A stretch of 50,000 nt of DNA from Symbiodinium natans (Eukaryota; Sar; Dinophyceae; Suessiales; Symbiodiniaceae), in assembly GCA_905221605.1 (NCBI GenBank), contig CAJNDS010002136.1, positions 417,501 to 467,500 of the forward strand, read 5' to 3'. Below the pieces are notes generated by a model that had not been told where the DNA came from, did not search any database, and saw only the letters and a program-made list of their open reading frames with translations. The position numbers and the translations under genes were made by a program. Shown piece by piece: positions 26,901 to 35,000 of this stretch; the first letter of the stretch is position 1; every line of letters starts with the position of its first letter.

Positions 26901-29880
26901 GTTCGACCTCCTGATGTGCTGTCCGGGATGAAGGCACGTGTCGGGTTCCTGGGAGTCCGCTGTCAAGTACTTCTTGCGCTTGGACACGATGCTCTTCTGC
27001 TGGGTCTCCGCCTCTGCGAGTCGCATGTAGCCCACTCTCACGGTCTCCAACATTTGGAACATGCGCAGAAGAATTCCGCGCCATCGGCTCTGGTTCACTG
27101 AACTCCGCGCGCCTTCCGTCGAGCGAGACGGGGCCTCCATGATCACGGCGGCTGGAGCTATCGAATTTGAAAGTCACGGGGGCAATGGAATTGCCCATCG
27201 ATTCACCTGAGCCGAAACCAGCCGGGGGATGACATGCGTGTTGTCCCTGACATGAACCTGTACTTGTCTCGCTTGATCTGGCATCAGCAACCGCGTCCAG
27301 CTCTCCCTCGCTATGTAGGCACAAGCACTCTTCTGTCCCAGACGACAATCTGCTCCTAGACACTAGATCACGTTTCCCAACATGAAGACCTTCCCCACTA
27401 GATGCTTGTGACCCTGACGCCTTTCTCTTTGTGTACGCCACGGGGACATGCTCCTTCATAAAGGCGTCGTCGGACAACTGGTACTGCCGCTTGGCAGCCG
27501 CTGGAACCGGAAAATGTTCACCGCTCCACTGCACAAGGGGAATGGCTCTGTGGCCGGAGGGAAGCTGCTGCATCTTCATGCTCACTCCGATCTTCTTGAA
27601 GCTGATGACGTCGGTCTGGAGGTCGAGACTTGCGCCGAGGTGAGTAAGTAGACCGACTGAAAGGAGGGGCGGCACGTTATTCTCCAAGACCACGAACTTG
27701 ACCACCCCCGGGATCCCTCCCGGGGCGATCGGTACGAGGACCACTTTGTCCACCTTTGCCTGGCCTCCGATTCCCGTTGGGATAGCCACGTTGTCGGGGA
27801 TCTCGATGGCCCGCAGCCCGCACTTCTCGAGCTCGTTCTCCAGCTCGACCAAAGCGTCCTTGCCGATGATGTCCTGCGTAGCGCCAATGTCCAAGATCGC
27901 CAAACCGGAAGGGATCGTTAGCAGACACCAACTCTCAAGCGATCCAGCCATGCTCACGGACTCCGTTGCCGCGAAGGTGAAGGACACATGACGGTCTCGA
28001 GAGTCCCCTAGGTAGCAGAACCCCGTGACCTTGCCATTCTCAGAGGGGGTGGAGCCCTTCGGTTGACGACAATCCTCCGCCCAGTGTCCCCGGCGGCCGC
28101 AGTTCCTGCACTTGGAGATCTTCTTGAGCTGTTCCTTGCTGTAGCGGGGCTTTTGGCCGTTGCTCCGGGGAGGGCCCTCAGCTCCCTTCACAAAGCTGTT
28201 CCGGTCCTTTCGCAGTTCCGCTTTGAACTTCTTGTTCTCCTTCCACGTCCTTCGTCGATGGGGAGGCCTGTTCTCCACGATCGCGAACACCAGGGCGGCC
28301 TGCTCCTCCGAGAAACTCATGTCCATCAGCTCGCTCAGCACGTGCTCATCCTCGGTGAACTCTTCCAGGTCGCCCTCTGCCTCCTCTTCCTCCGAGTGGC
28401 CCTCGAGGAAGGATTCGTCCTCGCCGCGAACGCCCCCGAGCCGTTCTTCTTGTTCCACGAAACCAACCAGCCTGTCTGCTCGGGCGTCCATCCTGGCCAA
28501 GGTGGTAGCCAAGCGGTCCAGATCGTGATCTCGGCCTTGCATCAGAGCCGTCAAGTTCTGCAGCCCCTGGTCCGAAAGCCCTGCTCCTTCGCGAAGCATC
28601 GTTGCCTTGAACTCGTCCGGCAACTGGATCCCGACGGCCGCCGCCTTCGTGAAGTCCCGCAGCCGCCGCATAGAGTACTGCGCCAGCGTCTCATCTCGTT
28701 TTCGACTGCACTCGTGCATCACCGCCCGGTAGGCTTGTCGACGTTCATCGTCCTCCCTGACACCGGCCTTCAACTCGATGACTTGCAAGATGTACTCCAA
28801 GTAGAGGTCAGAGCCCAGCTGCTGCTCGGTCAGGTGCTCAAAGTCCACCTGCTGCTCCCACCCCAGTGTCCGCAACACCTTCTCGGCTCTCCTGAACACT
28901 GGGACGTCGGTCTGCTTGTTCCACCTTCGGACGGCGGTGACCCACTGTCTTCGGTAGGTCCAGCCTGGCCAGCTGGGAGGATCGCTGAAGTCTCCCTTGT
29001 ATCCACCGTTGCTCTGTCCACGGTTCCAATCCCATCCGTTCCACCAAGGCCGACCTCCAGCGCCCTGGCCATCGTTGTTGCCGCCGACGTGAGGATTCCA
29101 AGCCGACGGCGCTCTGAGATCCATCCATGGAGGTTCACCGCTTCCAGGTCCTCCCAGGACTGGGGCCCCCCCTCCGGAGGCACCTGGTCCAGGAGGCACG
29201 CCGCATCCATGAGGTGGTCGCGCATAATCTGGTAATCGATGAGGAAGGGAATCTGGTCCTGGTGGTAGAAGCCAGCCAGGAGCCCGAAGAAGGTCTGGTC
29301 CTCCGCCCAGTCCTGGAGGAGGCATGGCCTGTAGTCGAGGTCCATCAGCGCCGACGCGTCCTTGTGAAGACAGTCCAGGCGCGAGCATCACCTGTCCCAC
29401 TGCGGGGCCTTGCGCTGACGAGCTTGCTCCACCTGAGCCCCAAGTTGCTGCCACACTTGCCGGGCCTTCCGGCACACGATGTGTGGCGGTTGAGACCAGC
29501 TGCCTGGCCGCCGCCAGCCAAGGATCCGAAGCCTCAGCCTCACCAGGTCCGCCGCCCGCCGTCGCCAATCTTGTAGTAGGCACCGATGTCGAGTGATCCG
29601 CTCCAGCGACCGCCTCAGCGGTCGTCCGTCGACTGTCCTCTTCCCCAAGCAGTCGACCTGCCCCTTGTGACTGGTCCGGCTCCGGGCCGCTCGTCGTCAT
29701 GTAGCTAGCACCCCAGTGACTGGCTCTCCAATCACCATTCTCTCTGCCCGGTCGATTGCCCCAGTCGTTGACCCACGGAGCGTGGCCACCTGACATCCAA
29801 GGGTGATTCTGACTCTCATACTCCACGGGAGCGCCTGGCCATGAGTGCGCAGGGTTGAAATATTGGAGCCCTGATTCCAT
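20908..29880 (-). CDS. Element A gag-protease-oxygenase-integrase-RT-RNase H polyprotein
   Basis: A 2990-codon frame starting 24 bp inside the PBS and ending in the 3' LTR. In order: Gly/Pro-rich N-terminus to about 290; gag core about 300-480; CCHC zinc knuckle C591, C594, H599, C604; aspartic protease D664-I-G, where DTG or DSG is usual; HxD oxygenase-like domain about 1575-1690; integrase zinc site H1768, H1773, C1802, C1805 and catalytic D1832, D1895, E1930; RT with D2489 and V-D2580-D2581; RNase H D2735, E2798, D2856, D2906. All main catalytic residues are present, so it may be active. Residues about 912-1165 look out of frame (see 26385-27146). Confidence 0.93.
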   Translation of the reverse strand: MESGLQYFNPAHSWPGAPVEYESQNHPWMSGGHAPWVNDWGNRPGRENGDWRASHWGASYMTTSGPEPDQSQGAGRLLGEEDSRRTTAEAVAGADHSTSVPTTRLATAGGGPGEAEASDPWLAAARQLVSTATHRVPEGPASVAATWGSGGASSSAQGPAVGQVMLAPGLSSQGRVGADGPRLQAMPPPGLGGGPDLLRAPGWLLPPGPDSLPHRLPDYARPPHGCGVPPGPGASGGGAPVLGGPGSGEPPWMDLRAPSAWNPHVGGNNDGQGAGGRPWWNGWDWNRGQSNGGYKGDFSDPPSWPGWTYRRQWVTAVRRWNKQTDVPVFRRAEKVLRTLGWEQQVDFEHLTEQQLGSDLYLEYILQVIELKAGVREDDERRQAYRAVMHECSRKRDETLAQYSMRRLRDFTKAAAVGIQLPDEFKATMLREGAGLSDQGLQNLTALMQGRDHDLDRLATTLARMDARADRLVGFVEQEERLGGVRGEDESFLEGHSEEEEAEGDLEEFTEDEHVLSELMDMSFSEEQAALVFAIVENRPPHRRRTWKENKKFKAELRKDRNSFVKGAEGPPRSNGQKPRYSKEQLKKISKCRNCGRRGHWAEDCRQPKGSTPSENGKVTGFCYLGDSRDRHVSFTFAATESVSMAGSLESWCLLTIPSGLAILDIGATQDIIGKDALVELENELEKCGLRAIEIPDNVAIPTGIGGQAKVDKVVLVPIAPGGIPGVVKFVVLENNVPPLLSVGLLTHLGASLDLQTDVISFKKIGVSMKMQQLPSGHRAIPLVQWSGEHFPVPAAAKRQYQLSDDAFMKEHVPVAYTKRKASGSQASSGEGLHVGKRDLVSRSRLSSGTEECLCLHSEGELDAVADARSSETSTGSCQGQHACHPPAGFGSGESMGNSIAPVTFKFDSSSRRDHGGPVSLDGRRAEFSEPEPMARNSSAHVPNVGDRESGLHATRRGGDPAEEHRVQAQEVLDSGLPGTRHVPSSRTAHQEVEPVRRVDSVPEVLGKDQLRLQVRAAIQGEGSGPGSGSQRHRWLSRGEHDNHDLFGNPGESRQERAPNGVSSHRVEPHPADDDGGLPGHRRLFAGSGTGSGTDADHAPERTTVGLVEHDAHAGCRSCQSHREPGDAGDVGGRDGQQPRDLVTGISHEQSQRARPAGVNWRPGSLTFYAITSQLVSWAQLDLNMQSVLAGHGGNPSCWFVKRDWSMKEPEERPAWLRVPWVQAMTFDEAVDKDLQCLWHVTREDGDVYSKGPGPPEPGGSSSWTWACSRGERVLQDAWDRITAPLGLGVDGQRSHVGPYWMVHAPGLDEEGNLLSSWEKSEAEAAALRLARTKCLETNPDKIDYVNLFHQAASTERVRDCGGLVASSHERFTREDGWKIENKEHRARLRKFLDRRQPEMVFVAMPKVHHLSYGSNVKQSLYEDMAWEVAAQQDREGRSYLVQGKRSSPMWQRSSWRALLEDPKTMVVSGKELKWVTNDPARADRILKEKDDLESEPDKAPQVSYHQAPSERKSSIGENIAKQLLEQQDFSLPACLKLLKAVEWPGKSRRRSSSGNNEAVLLGQFSHGKFSGITRATREFPSVTQYVNEFMRRRGALLPRSSIMITRNNAYGYHRDSHNIGENQTMGLGEYSGGEVWIEDEKGKQRRRMPHGTFVNGRVVKTKNRIVTFNAKNWHGVEPWRGDRWSINVFKTRSAANLSQGYSEPSAPKKMADVLVPSWWFSPENSGGKSFPTLSLDEEEDDTTPAAIETTGHEKKITEEQKALVKKVHVNTGHPPRDRMLRTFRAAGAKAEVLKYIRDEFACDHCIIKRGPDHRRKAQCPRIFTFNRVVSVDVFYIHFQDRSIPVLNMVCHGTGYQIAQRITGSGDGAPTAAATWSALLTTWARFLGPPALLITDGGKEFQGVFERGLEQLGTLQHVTAPESPWQNSRAERHGGWLKHKLQQEIESGQCTLSSESEFDDFMASLVAAKNRWHNAGGYTPTQLVFGELPRIPGELLAEDSGGMVPLSDAYHDAAGLDAVGVEFRKRQEIRERAKQLAMQATSKEAIVRATKTSSTPLRQWNAGQWVYCFRRGKAGDTLHPVPRWVGPGMVVLSSRSIVWVAMRSRLWRCTPEQLRPAFPSEVLGRELASDPELADLLRRVVSGGQTEAVDVTRERPPAQTDQLMPVQEECEGIPVSAERPTEAELHRQTLRGEEAIPVPPGIIPEVHGQSDRHEDEPAGHEGRMRRQVSTSTGSRRSSVQEPAQEPEATGGLQPVPEHEELHPPYDHEDHGAGVNVRERSPPAEERAFKALRVGEPREESGSRAASPTEQPSSSNRAPGTPISRLLDAVRRGRDQADPGSATVEEDSDAEGMVSWYSFNEDGGLTLVASRSDEIDVKKLSEDEQKMFEQSDEMEWSAILKTKAVRVIVGQEAATMRKRYPERVLNSRMVRRRKPQPGEGSWKAKSRWCLAGHGDPDTAELTTFAPTPSTEGMMAFMQAGINMGHHFIFSDVKNAFCQSDKLHRPRGPIFAEPCEGLKLPAGSLIVIEVPVYGLDDAPAAWRNTVTKYLADNGFVRNLVEPCWWMRFNEQGTNEAQILIEVDDFIISALPEMKKQIKELLHARFKFGKWEEDEAEYAGRRIRTSSDRILVDQEKYIKEQIFPVPISKSRKGDKSVPLTMEEFKNFRSAIYKINWVAKETRPEVSGTASLMASKLTNATIDDVMVVNKTINYLRNTASRPLVIWKFHPSNMAFIAVSDAGGVGQKYDSLDEEGLPTDGTQGAWMVMAAECLPIGNQRVKATPLAWRSSRLKRKVFSTFGGETQAMLQAINEVDWLQIMMRDAVQHDIELNKWRNSLSPHLLIMKGDMRATKQPQCSVTDAKSLYDCIMKEHPQGRQDRKSALELAIIVKDLQSSQSMVRWIPHQKMIVDALTKADPAKSNGAMDMYLRSGTLSLVDVAAELSCRAADAKYKNRSHAASVARLVKEYQQDAEQFWSTLIWGDCNELARVYAMLP
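20948..20957 (-). other. Element A polypurine tract
   Basis: The minus strand reads TTTGGGGGGA, 1 bp before the 3' LTR; the normal primer for plus-strand DNA synthesis in LTR elements. Confidence 0.8.
24800..25150 (-). other. 2OG/Fe(II) oxygenase-like domain in element A
   Basis: About residues 1577-1690 of the polyprotein. Candidate iron ligands are H1613 and D1615 (YHRDSHN) and H1674 (NWHGVEPW), with R1683 (GDRWS) nine residues after the distal His, where many family members bind 2-oxoglutarate. A GGEVWIEDEKG strand lies between. The layout suits the double-stranded beta-helix fold (AlkB or prolyl hydroxylase type). Substrate unknown. Confidence 0.75.
26385..27146 (-). CDS. Alternative-frame coding segment inside element A
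   Basis: A 253-codon frame, offset from the polyprotein, reads like natural protein: a hydrophilic N-terminus, a Cys/His cluster (CLHPGQH... then CPKCSAR) resembling a zinc ribbon, and a Gln/Met-rich helical tail with NMTPTQVAEAVN. In the polyprotein frame the same DNA gives low-complexity Arg/Gly/His/Pro sequence. This is probably the true frame, implying two compensating shifts; a dual-coding overlap is less likely. Confidence 0.6.
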   Translation of the reverse strand: MIMEAPSRSTEGARSSVNQSRWRGILLRMFQMLETVRVGYMRLAEAETQQKSIVSKRKKYLTADSQEPDTCLHPGQHIRRSNQYAVWTVCPKCSARTSYVSKYVPRSKAKARARARDPNGTAGYPVVSTTTTTSSGTQERAARNGPPTESVPIELNHTLQTMMAGFQDIGASLRALAQGQGQMLIMLQKGQQLDLSNMTPTQVAEAVNRTVNQEMQEMLVDETGSSPGTWSPVSPMSNPNERDLPASTGVREA

Positions 29881-29891
29881 ATGGAGCCAGG

Positions 29892-29904
29892 AGCTCCGCT
29901 ACCA
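29892..29904 (-). other. Element A primer-binding site
   Basis: The plus strand reads AGCTCCGCTACCA, like a tRNA 3' end with CCA. It closely resembles initiator Met tRNA acceptor ends (CTCTGCTACCA in many eukaryotes). Two bases separate it from the LTR. Confidence 0.7.
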
Positions 29905-29906
29905 AC

Positions 29907-30064
29907 TGTAGCGGCCAAATGCTAGCAGCGCTCCACGCTAAGCGGTCATTTTCACCTGCATGCTTGATGCCCTTGAGCCACGGGTAGCGTGGCAGCTTCA
30001 TTGATTGGCTATGCACATGTTCTGGTCAAGGGAGCATAGCGTACACTCTTGCTAGCTCATTACA
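29907..30064 (-). repeat. Element A 5' LTR
   Basis: 158 bp, matching 20789-20946. CTTGAGCCA at 29972-29980 is the spliced-leader-like motif on the minus strand, 85-93 bp from the LTR's 5' end. Confidence 0.93.
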
Positions 30065-30065
30065 G

Positions 30066-30069
30066 CTCT
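30066..30069. other. Target-site duplication of element A, right copy
   Basis: CTCT; element B's LTR resumes here. Confidence 0.7.
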
Positions 30070-30118
30070 TTGCTTTTGCAGGAACGATACTTGAGAAGAT
30101 TAGCATCGCCACTACATG

Positions 30119-30127
30119 TGGCTCAAG
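30119..30127 (+). promoter_or_regulatory. Spliced-leader-like motif in element B LTR
   Basis: TGGCTCAAG equals the last nine bases of the dinoflagellate spliced leader; the wider CATGTGGCTCAAG is close to its CATTTTGGCTCAAG end. An ATG follows at once. Possibly a relict leader from reverse-transcribed trans-spliced mRNA. Confidence 0.45.
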
Positions 30128-30313
30128 ATGACACAGCAAAATCGAGAAGTGACTCGAGTGACGAGGTTGTCTGGTTTTGGTGAGGGTGTTGAGTCTAGGA
30201 CCCCGGTTGCCCGGTACCCTAGACCCGAACCCTGTCCTGGAGCCCGCTGTTACTCCCTAGGCCCTAACCCAGGTCGTTTCGGGGGCTTAAGTCGGATGTA
30301 TGGGGATAAGTGA
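30128..30313 (+). CDS. Element B leader ORF (61 codons)
   Basis: Begins with the ATG after the leader-like motif (an in-frame ATG also lies at 30116) and ends at TGA 30311-30313, which shares its last base with the next ATG (TGATG). No domain recognised; Arg/Gly/Pro-rich C-terminus. The overlap could allow termination-reinitiation into the gag ORF. It lies wholly in the LTR and is repeated in the right LTR. Confidence 0.4.
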   Translation: MTQQNREVTRVTRLSGFGEGVESRTPVARYPRPEPCPGARCYSLGPNPGRFGGLSRMYGDK

Positions 30314-30370
30314 TGCTTCCGTACTCCCCTCTTGATGATGTTCCGCACCAGTTCAAACAGCAGCAGCAGC

Positions 30371-30419
<49 letters not shown>

Positions 30420-31974
30420 GCAGCTGCAGATGAGTCCTGCCTATAGCATAGTCACGGACCGCTTGAGCCCAGAACAACCAAGCACACAATCACAGGTTAT
30501 GACTAGCCCAACTACGAACCCGAGCAGAGCTCCAGCAGAAGCCCAAGCAGACCAGGCGTTTGGCAGTGGACCGGATCCACTTCTGAACTGGAGGTATGCT
30601 ACGTCTGCTCAGCACCCCTCAGGTTTCAGATTACAGCAGCTGTTGCAAGTGCAGGCGCCGGCAGAATTCTTGAATATGTTGCACTCAGAGCACCAAGCTA
30701 CTCAGACCACTTTGTCGTCACTAGAGGATGTGCAGAGGAGGCTTGAGGAGTTGGGGTCTGACGTGCAGTATCGGACAGAGCGTCTGGCAACTTGTGTCTC
30801 ATCTATCGCTGGTGAGGCAGAGGCAGTGAAAGCTGATCTGGGAAATGTTGGCCTTTCGCTACAACAGTCGGATATGCTTTGGAAACAGGCTGATAGCAAG
30901 TTTTCTGAGATGTCTAAGCGTATTGGTCAGCTTGAGGAGGCGTTGGCTATGCAGTCAAGGGCGAACACATCATTTGAGGCAGATGTTAACACGAAGTTGG
31001 ACATTCTTAATCAAATGGTGCAAGGCCTACAAGCATCACTGTGCCAAGTGGACGCACTTGGTGGAACTGTAGACTCGATGAAGGACGCAGCTTCTCAGGT
31101 CAGTGATGTCATGGCTGAGTATGGTGACAAATTGCGCGCGCACGACAAAAAGTTTCTGGAACTCAGCATTGGACACGATGGGTCCGAAGATGAGTCTGGA
31201 TCTGGACACGAAGAAAGAACCCTTGAACGTTTGGTGAAACTTGCAAAGGAGGAGTTTATGACCAAAGGTGATGGGGCTATATGGACACAACGCCTTCTGG
31301 ATGAGCAGGGGGAGATTGAGAAGCTTAAGAAACAGCTTGAAACATCTGTTGCATCTCATAAGGACAGCACGAAGGAGTTGAGCAGTATCCTGGAGCGAGT
31401 GGTGGCCAACGAGAAGGTCACTAGCAAGCTTCAGCTACGCTATGAGGAGATCAGCAAGCAGTTGGTCATTTTGTCGTCCCACTTGAGCGACGATCAGGTG
31501 CAGGAGCAGGATAAGGTGTCGCGCCGTCCTGTGTCCAACATGGCGGACAGAGTGATTGAACAGCTGCCAGTTGAGCCTTCCACGCCGCGGACTTCTGGAC
31601 CTGGGAAACCGGAAAGATATCTCATGACACCGGAGGCTGGACGCCAGTCAGGTCCTGAGGCTGGAAACGGCTGGTACGATGATGACGAAGAGGAAGAGCT
31701 GGAGGCAGTGCAGCAGCTGCCGCCTGGCTTATCCACAGTTTCTCCTGACCAAGGAGGCAATCGGATTCCACCTGGCCAATGGAAGTTGATCAAAGACTTC
31801 CCTCGGCTAGTGATGCCTCAGGGAGATCCCTGGGAAAAGGGTATGGCATTCCGCCAATGGGCCACTGAGGCCTCAGCGCTCGCGGAAGCCATTTCACCGT
31901 TGTTGGCTGAGTTCTTCAGACGCAGGCTGCGTGAGGGCCAGGAGCTCTACGAGAAACGCTTGAGACGCGCTTAA
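30313..31974 (+). CDS. Element B gag ORF1, polyglutamine and coiled coil
   Basis: 553 residues from the ATG inside the LTR. A Gln run (22) at about residues 16-37 is followed by a disordered region, a long heptad-rich coiled coil at about 125-400, an acidic stretch DDDEEEELE, and a C-terminus (VMPQGDPWEKGMAFRQW) that looks like the first part of the copia gag core. The gag core appears to continue in ORF2, whose frame is offset by -1 and open from 31935. No canonical slippery heptamer was seen in the overlap. Translation of this ORF requires transcription to begin upstream in the LTR. Confidence 0.8.
30358..30423 (+). repeat. CAG/CAA repeat encoding polyglutamine
   Basis: 22 Gln codons, against 14 at 39091-39132 in the partner LTR. 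Confidence 0.95.
30495..30509 (+). other. Element B primer-binding site
   Basis: GGTTATG directly after the LTR is complementary to CATAACC of the initiator Met tRNA anticodon loop, the half-tRNA priming known for copia-type elements. It lies inside ORF1. Confidence 0.65.
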
Positions 31975-32006
31975 GTCTTGCCCTCCTCAAGGCCCTGCCA
32001 ACTTCA

Positions 32007-35000
32007 ATGAAGCAGCCGGCGCTTGAAAAGGGATCATCCGATGAAGCGGTTTCCACCATCGCATTGTTGGAAGCAGCATGTGAAGTGTTCATGCCTGGAG
32101 GAGTCAGCGAACAGGTGTCCTTGCAGCGGTTCCTGAGGCAGCTTCCTGTTGCCAACTCGTGCAAGGAACTCTTGGGTACTCTTCGACGATGGCGGCTTGC
32201 TAAACAGCGAGCGGAGTACCTGAAGATCCCCGAGCAGGCACCTCATGAGTCCATTGCAGCGTTCGACGGCTTGTGTCGGCAGCTGGAAAAGAAACACACG
32301 TTGCTGGGCACAAGACTGAGCCTTATGAGACTTCAGCACAACATTCAGGTGCCTACTCATGATGGCGTCTCTTCATACTTGCAGATCTTGGAGGCTGAGT
32401 GCACTCGAATTTTTGCAGAGGAGCAAACGGCGTCGCGAGGAGGGCCGAAGCATGGAGATGTTGGAGAGTACGATATGCCAGCGGCTAATCAGGCTGCTGG
32501 AGGAAAGGGTGTGAAACCACTCTGCGCGTACTACAACACTGCTAGGGGATGCCTCAAAGGATCTGATTGCACTTTTCGGCATGAGAAACAAGGGGGGACA
32601 AGCCAGAAAGGAAAGGGCGCACAGGGCAAGGATGGCAAGAATGGCAAAGGAGATAAGGGCGCAACGAAGTCTGCAGAACCGAAGGCCAAGGCCAAAGCAG
32701 AGGCTAAGGCTGCTGCAGACGCAACTCCGACACCTTCTGCCAGAGCCAAGACAAAAGCAGAGAAGAAGGCTGCCAAGGCAGCCGCAAAGGCAGCATCTTC
32801 AACAGCAGCTGTAGCGCAGGAGTTTGAGGACGTCCCAGCTTTGGCAGGAGCAGCTTGTGCAGCGCAGGAATCTTCTTCAAGACCCTGTGCAATGATGGCT
32901 AGCAACTTGAATGATGAGCCAGACAGCGACAGCGACAGCGACAATAATCCGAGCATCTCGGGAATCCCCATGCGAGCTGACGGTGACACTCCGGAATGGT
33001 CTGAGGTGGAACGTGGAGAGTTCTCCAGTGAGGAGGCGGAGTCTGAAGGCAGTGATGTTTTGCTTAACTTTCAGCAACAGCCTGAGCCACTTTGGACCTT
33101 AGAACTTTCTGTCACCGAGTACATGCAATGGCGGAGACCTGGGTTTGTTCACTCACGCGCAAGCCATGAGTTTGTTGAGACGACGAACCCACGCAGTATT
33201 TGCTGGCCGTTATGGTGGAGTATTCTTCATGATGAGCTTGATGAGAATGAGCAGGGAACCATTCCAGTTGTGGATGGGGTTGACATCCTTCAATGCGACA
33301 TTGCGCTGGTTATGTTTGATGACCAGATAGCACGTCCTGTCTTTCTTGTTTGGCTTCTTGAGGAGGAGACTGGCAATGAGCGATATGTTGCCATAATACG
33401 TCACCGACAGCGACCAGTTGTGATTCCAGAAGAAGAGCCCGAGAGGAGCCAGGCAGCGCCGCCCAGGATTGCTGGCGCCTCATCGGCCAGACCTCGGCCA
33501 GCGACGCCGCCGCCGAGGCTTGGGTATCCAGTGACTCCGTTGGCGAAAGCAACAGCGAAAAATCTCAGGGCAGGGGATGCTAGAAACTTGGTTTTTGCAG
33601 AGGCGACTGCCGAGGCATTTGAATCAGGTTTGCTGGTGTCCGATGATGAGGAATCGTACCACTTCAGCCAAGCTTCTGCAGACCAGGACAGCTCAGAAGC
33701 CCATCCAAGTTCGTCAGACGGTCCTCCTACAGCTATGCGATGCGTGGAGGTAGAAGATCAGCATGATATTCCTAGCTTGGTTGGCGCAAAGGCGTCTGTG
33801 GTTGCATCAAGACTGGAGTGTATGGATTGTCCTGTGAGTAATGTTGCAGCGGAATCGCAGACTACAGAGCCCTCAGTTTTGGTGGACTCTGGAGCGAACG
33901 AGACGATTCGCCCATGGACCAAAGATATAAACGAGACCGGCTGCAGACGCACTTCTGTAATCACTGCTTCAGGTGATCAGGTGCCAGCTCTGAAGACCAG
34001 AGACGGAGAGCTCTGCATCAAGGCTAGCCCCACTTCGAAGGATTGGTTGCTGAGTGTCCGCAGGTTGGTGGATGCAGGTGGCACGTTTTGCTGGAACCAA
34101 CGTGGTGCAGTGGTAAGTTATGTGGATCAGCATGGCGAGAAGCAGTCAGTGAGATGCAGTATTCAGAATGGCCTACCATTTCTCACGTGGCAGGATTTCA
34201 AACCAATCAGGATTATGCTTTCCAGGTACTTCAAGACGCAATCCTCTTCAGCGTTGTCAGCCAAGGCCAGTGGGGGTGATGATGGTTGGACAGAGTGCGA
34301 AACGTGCACACTTGAAGAGCTGATGCAGTACACCTGGGATGATGAAGTAGCTTGCGTGGGTGCGGAGCTGAAGGATGAGGTCATTCAAAATGAAGCAATG
34401 GCGCGCGATGTCCTGTCTAAAGGGCCGATCACATATCAAGATGTGTGGGAGGTCATAAGGAGTGCAGCGCTTCCAACTTCCTCCAGACGGACCCAGATGT
34501 GGATATTTGGATACTACTGCCACGGAGGAATAGTGGGAGTCACGAACTTGACACGTCAGAGACCAAATCTCTGCAAGCTGGTCAACGCATTCCTTCAGCA
34601 GGAACTTCCCGACTTCACTTACGCTGCTTTTCAGATTGCAGTTGACGCTACATTGGCGCCACATCGTGACATTACAAATGAGGTTGGTTCCATGAGTGGG
34701 CTGATCGGAGTGACGAAATTCGAAGGTGGAAGATTGTGGATTGAAGACCGCAATGGCACAGTGAAGCGGAGAATTTCAGGTGACGAGATCAAGGTTGGAA
34801 AGCTCTTGACTGTGAGCCAGCAGGCGTGCACATTCGATGCTCGAGCATGGCATGGTGCAGACAGACACAAGGGAGTGCGATGCATCATCACCTGCTACAC
34901 ACCAAGATGCTTACACAAAGGAGACCTTGAAGTGTATCAGCGCCTGCGAGATCTGAACTTCAACTTGCCAGCGCAAAAACCGCAGCAAGCACCAGCATCA

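Larger units (their letters stand above)
20789..30064 (-). mobile_element. Ty1/copia LTR retrotransposon A (minus strand, nested in B)
   Basis: About 9.28 kb with two 158-bp LTRs (20789-20946 and 29907-30064) that look identical, starting TGTAATG and ending GCTACA on the minus strand. Between them are a tRNA-like PBS, one very long polyprotein frame and a G-rich polypurine tract. Identical LTRs and a clean empty site in B's right LTR show it is young and younger than B. Confidence 0.95.
30070..30494 (+). repeat. Element B left LTR, second part
   Basis: Matches 38803-39203 apart from a longer CAG/CAA tract (22 Gln codons here, 14 on the right). Ends CAATCACA. Confidence 0.93.

Noticed and set aside
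21262-29596. Plus-strand ORFs of 200-390 codons opposite element A
   Set aside because: They are antisense shadows of the retrotransposon polyprotein; no domain is recognisable in them.
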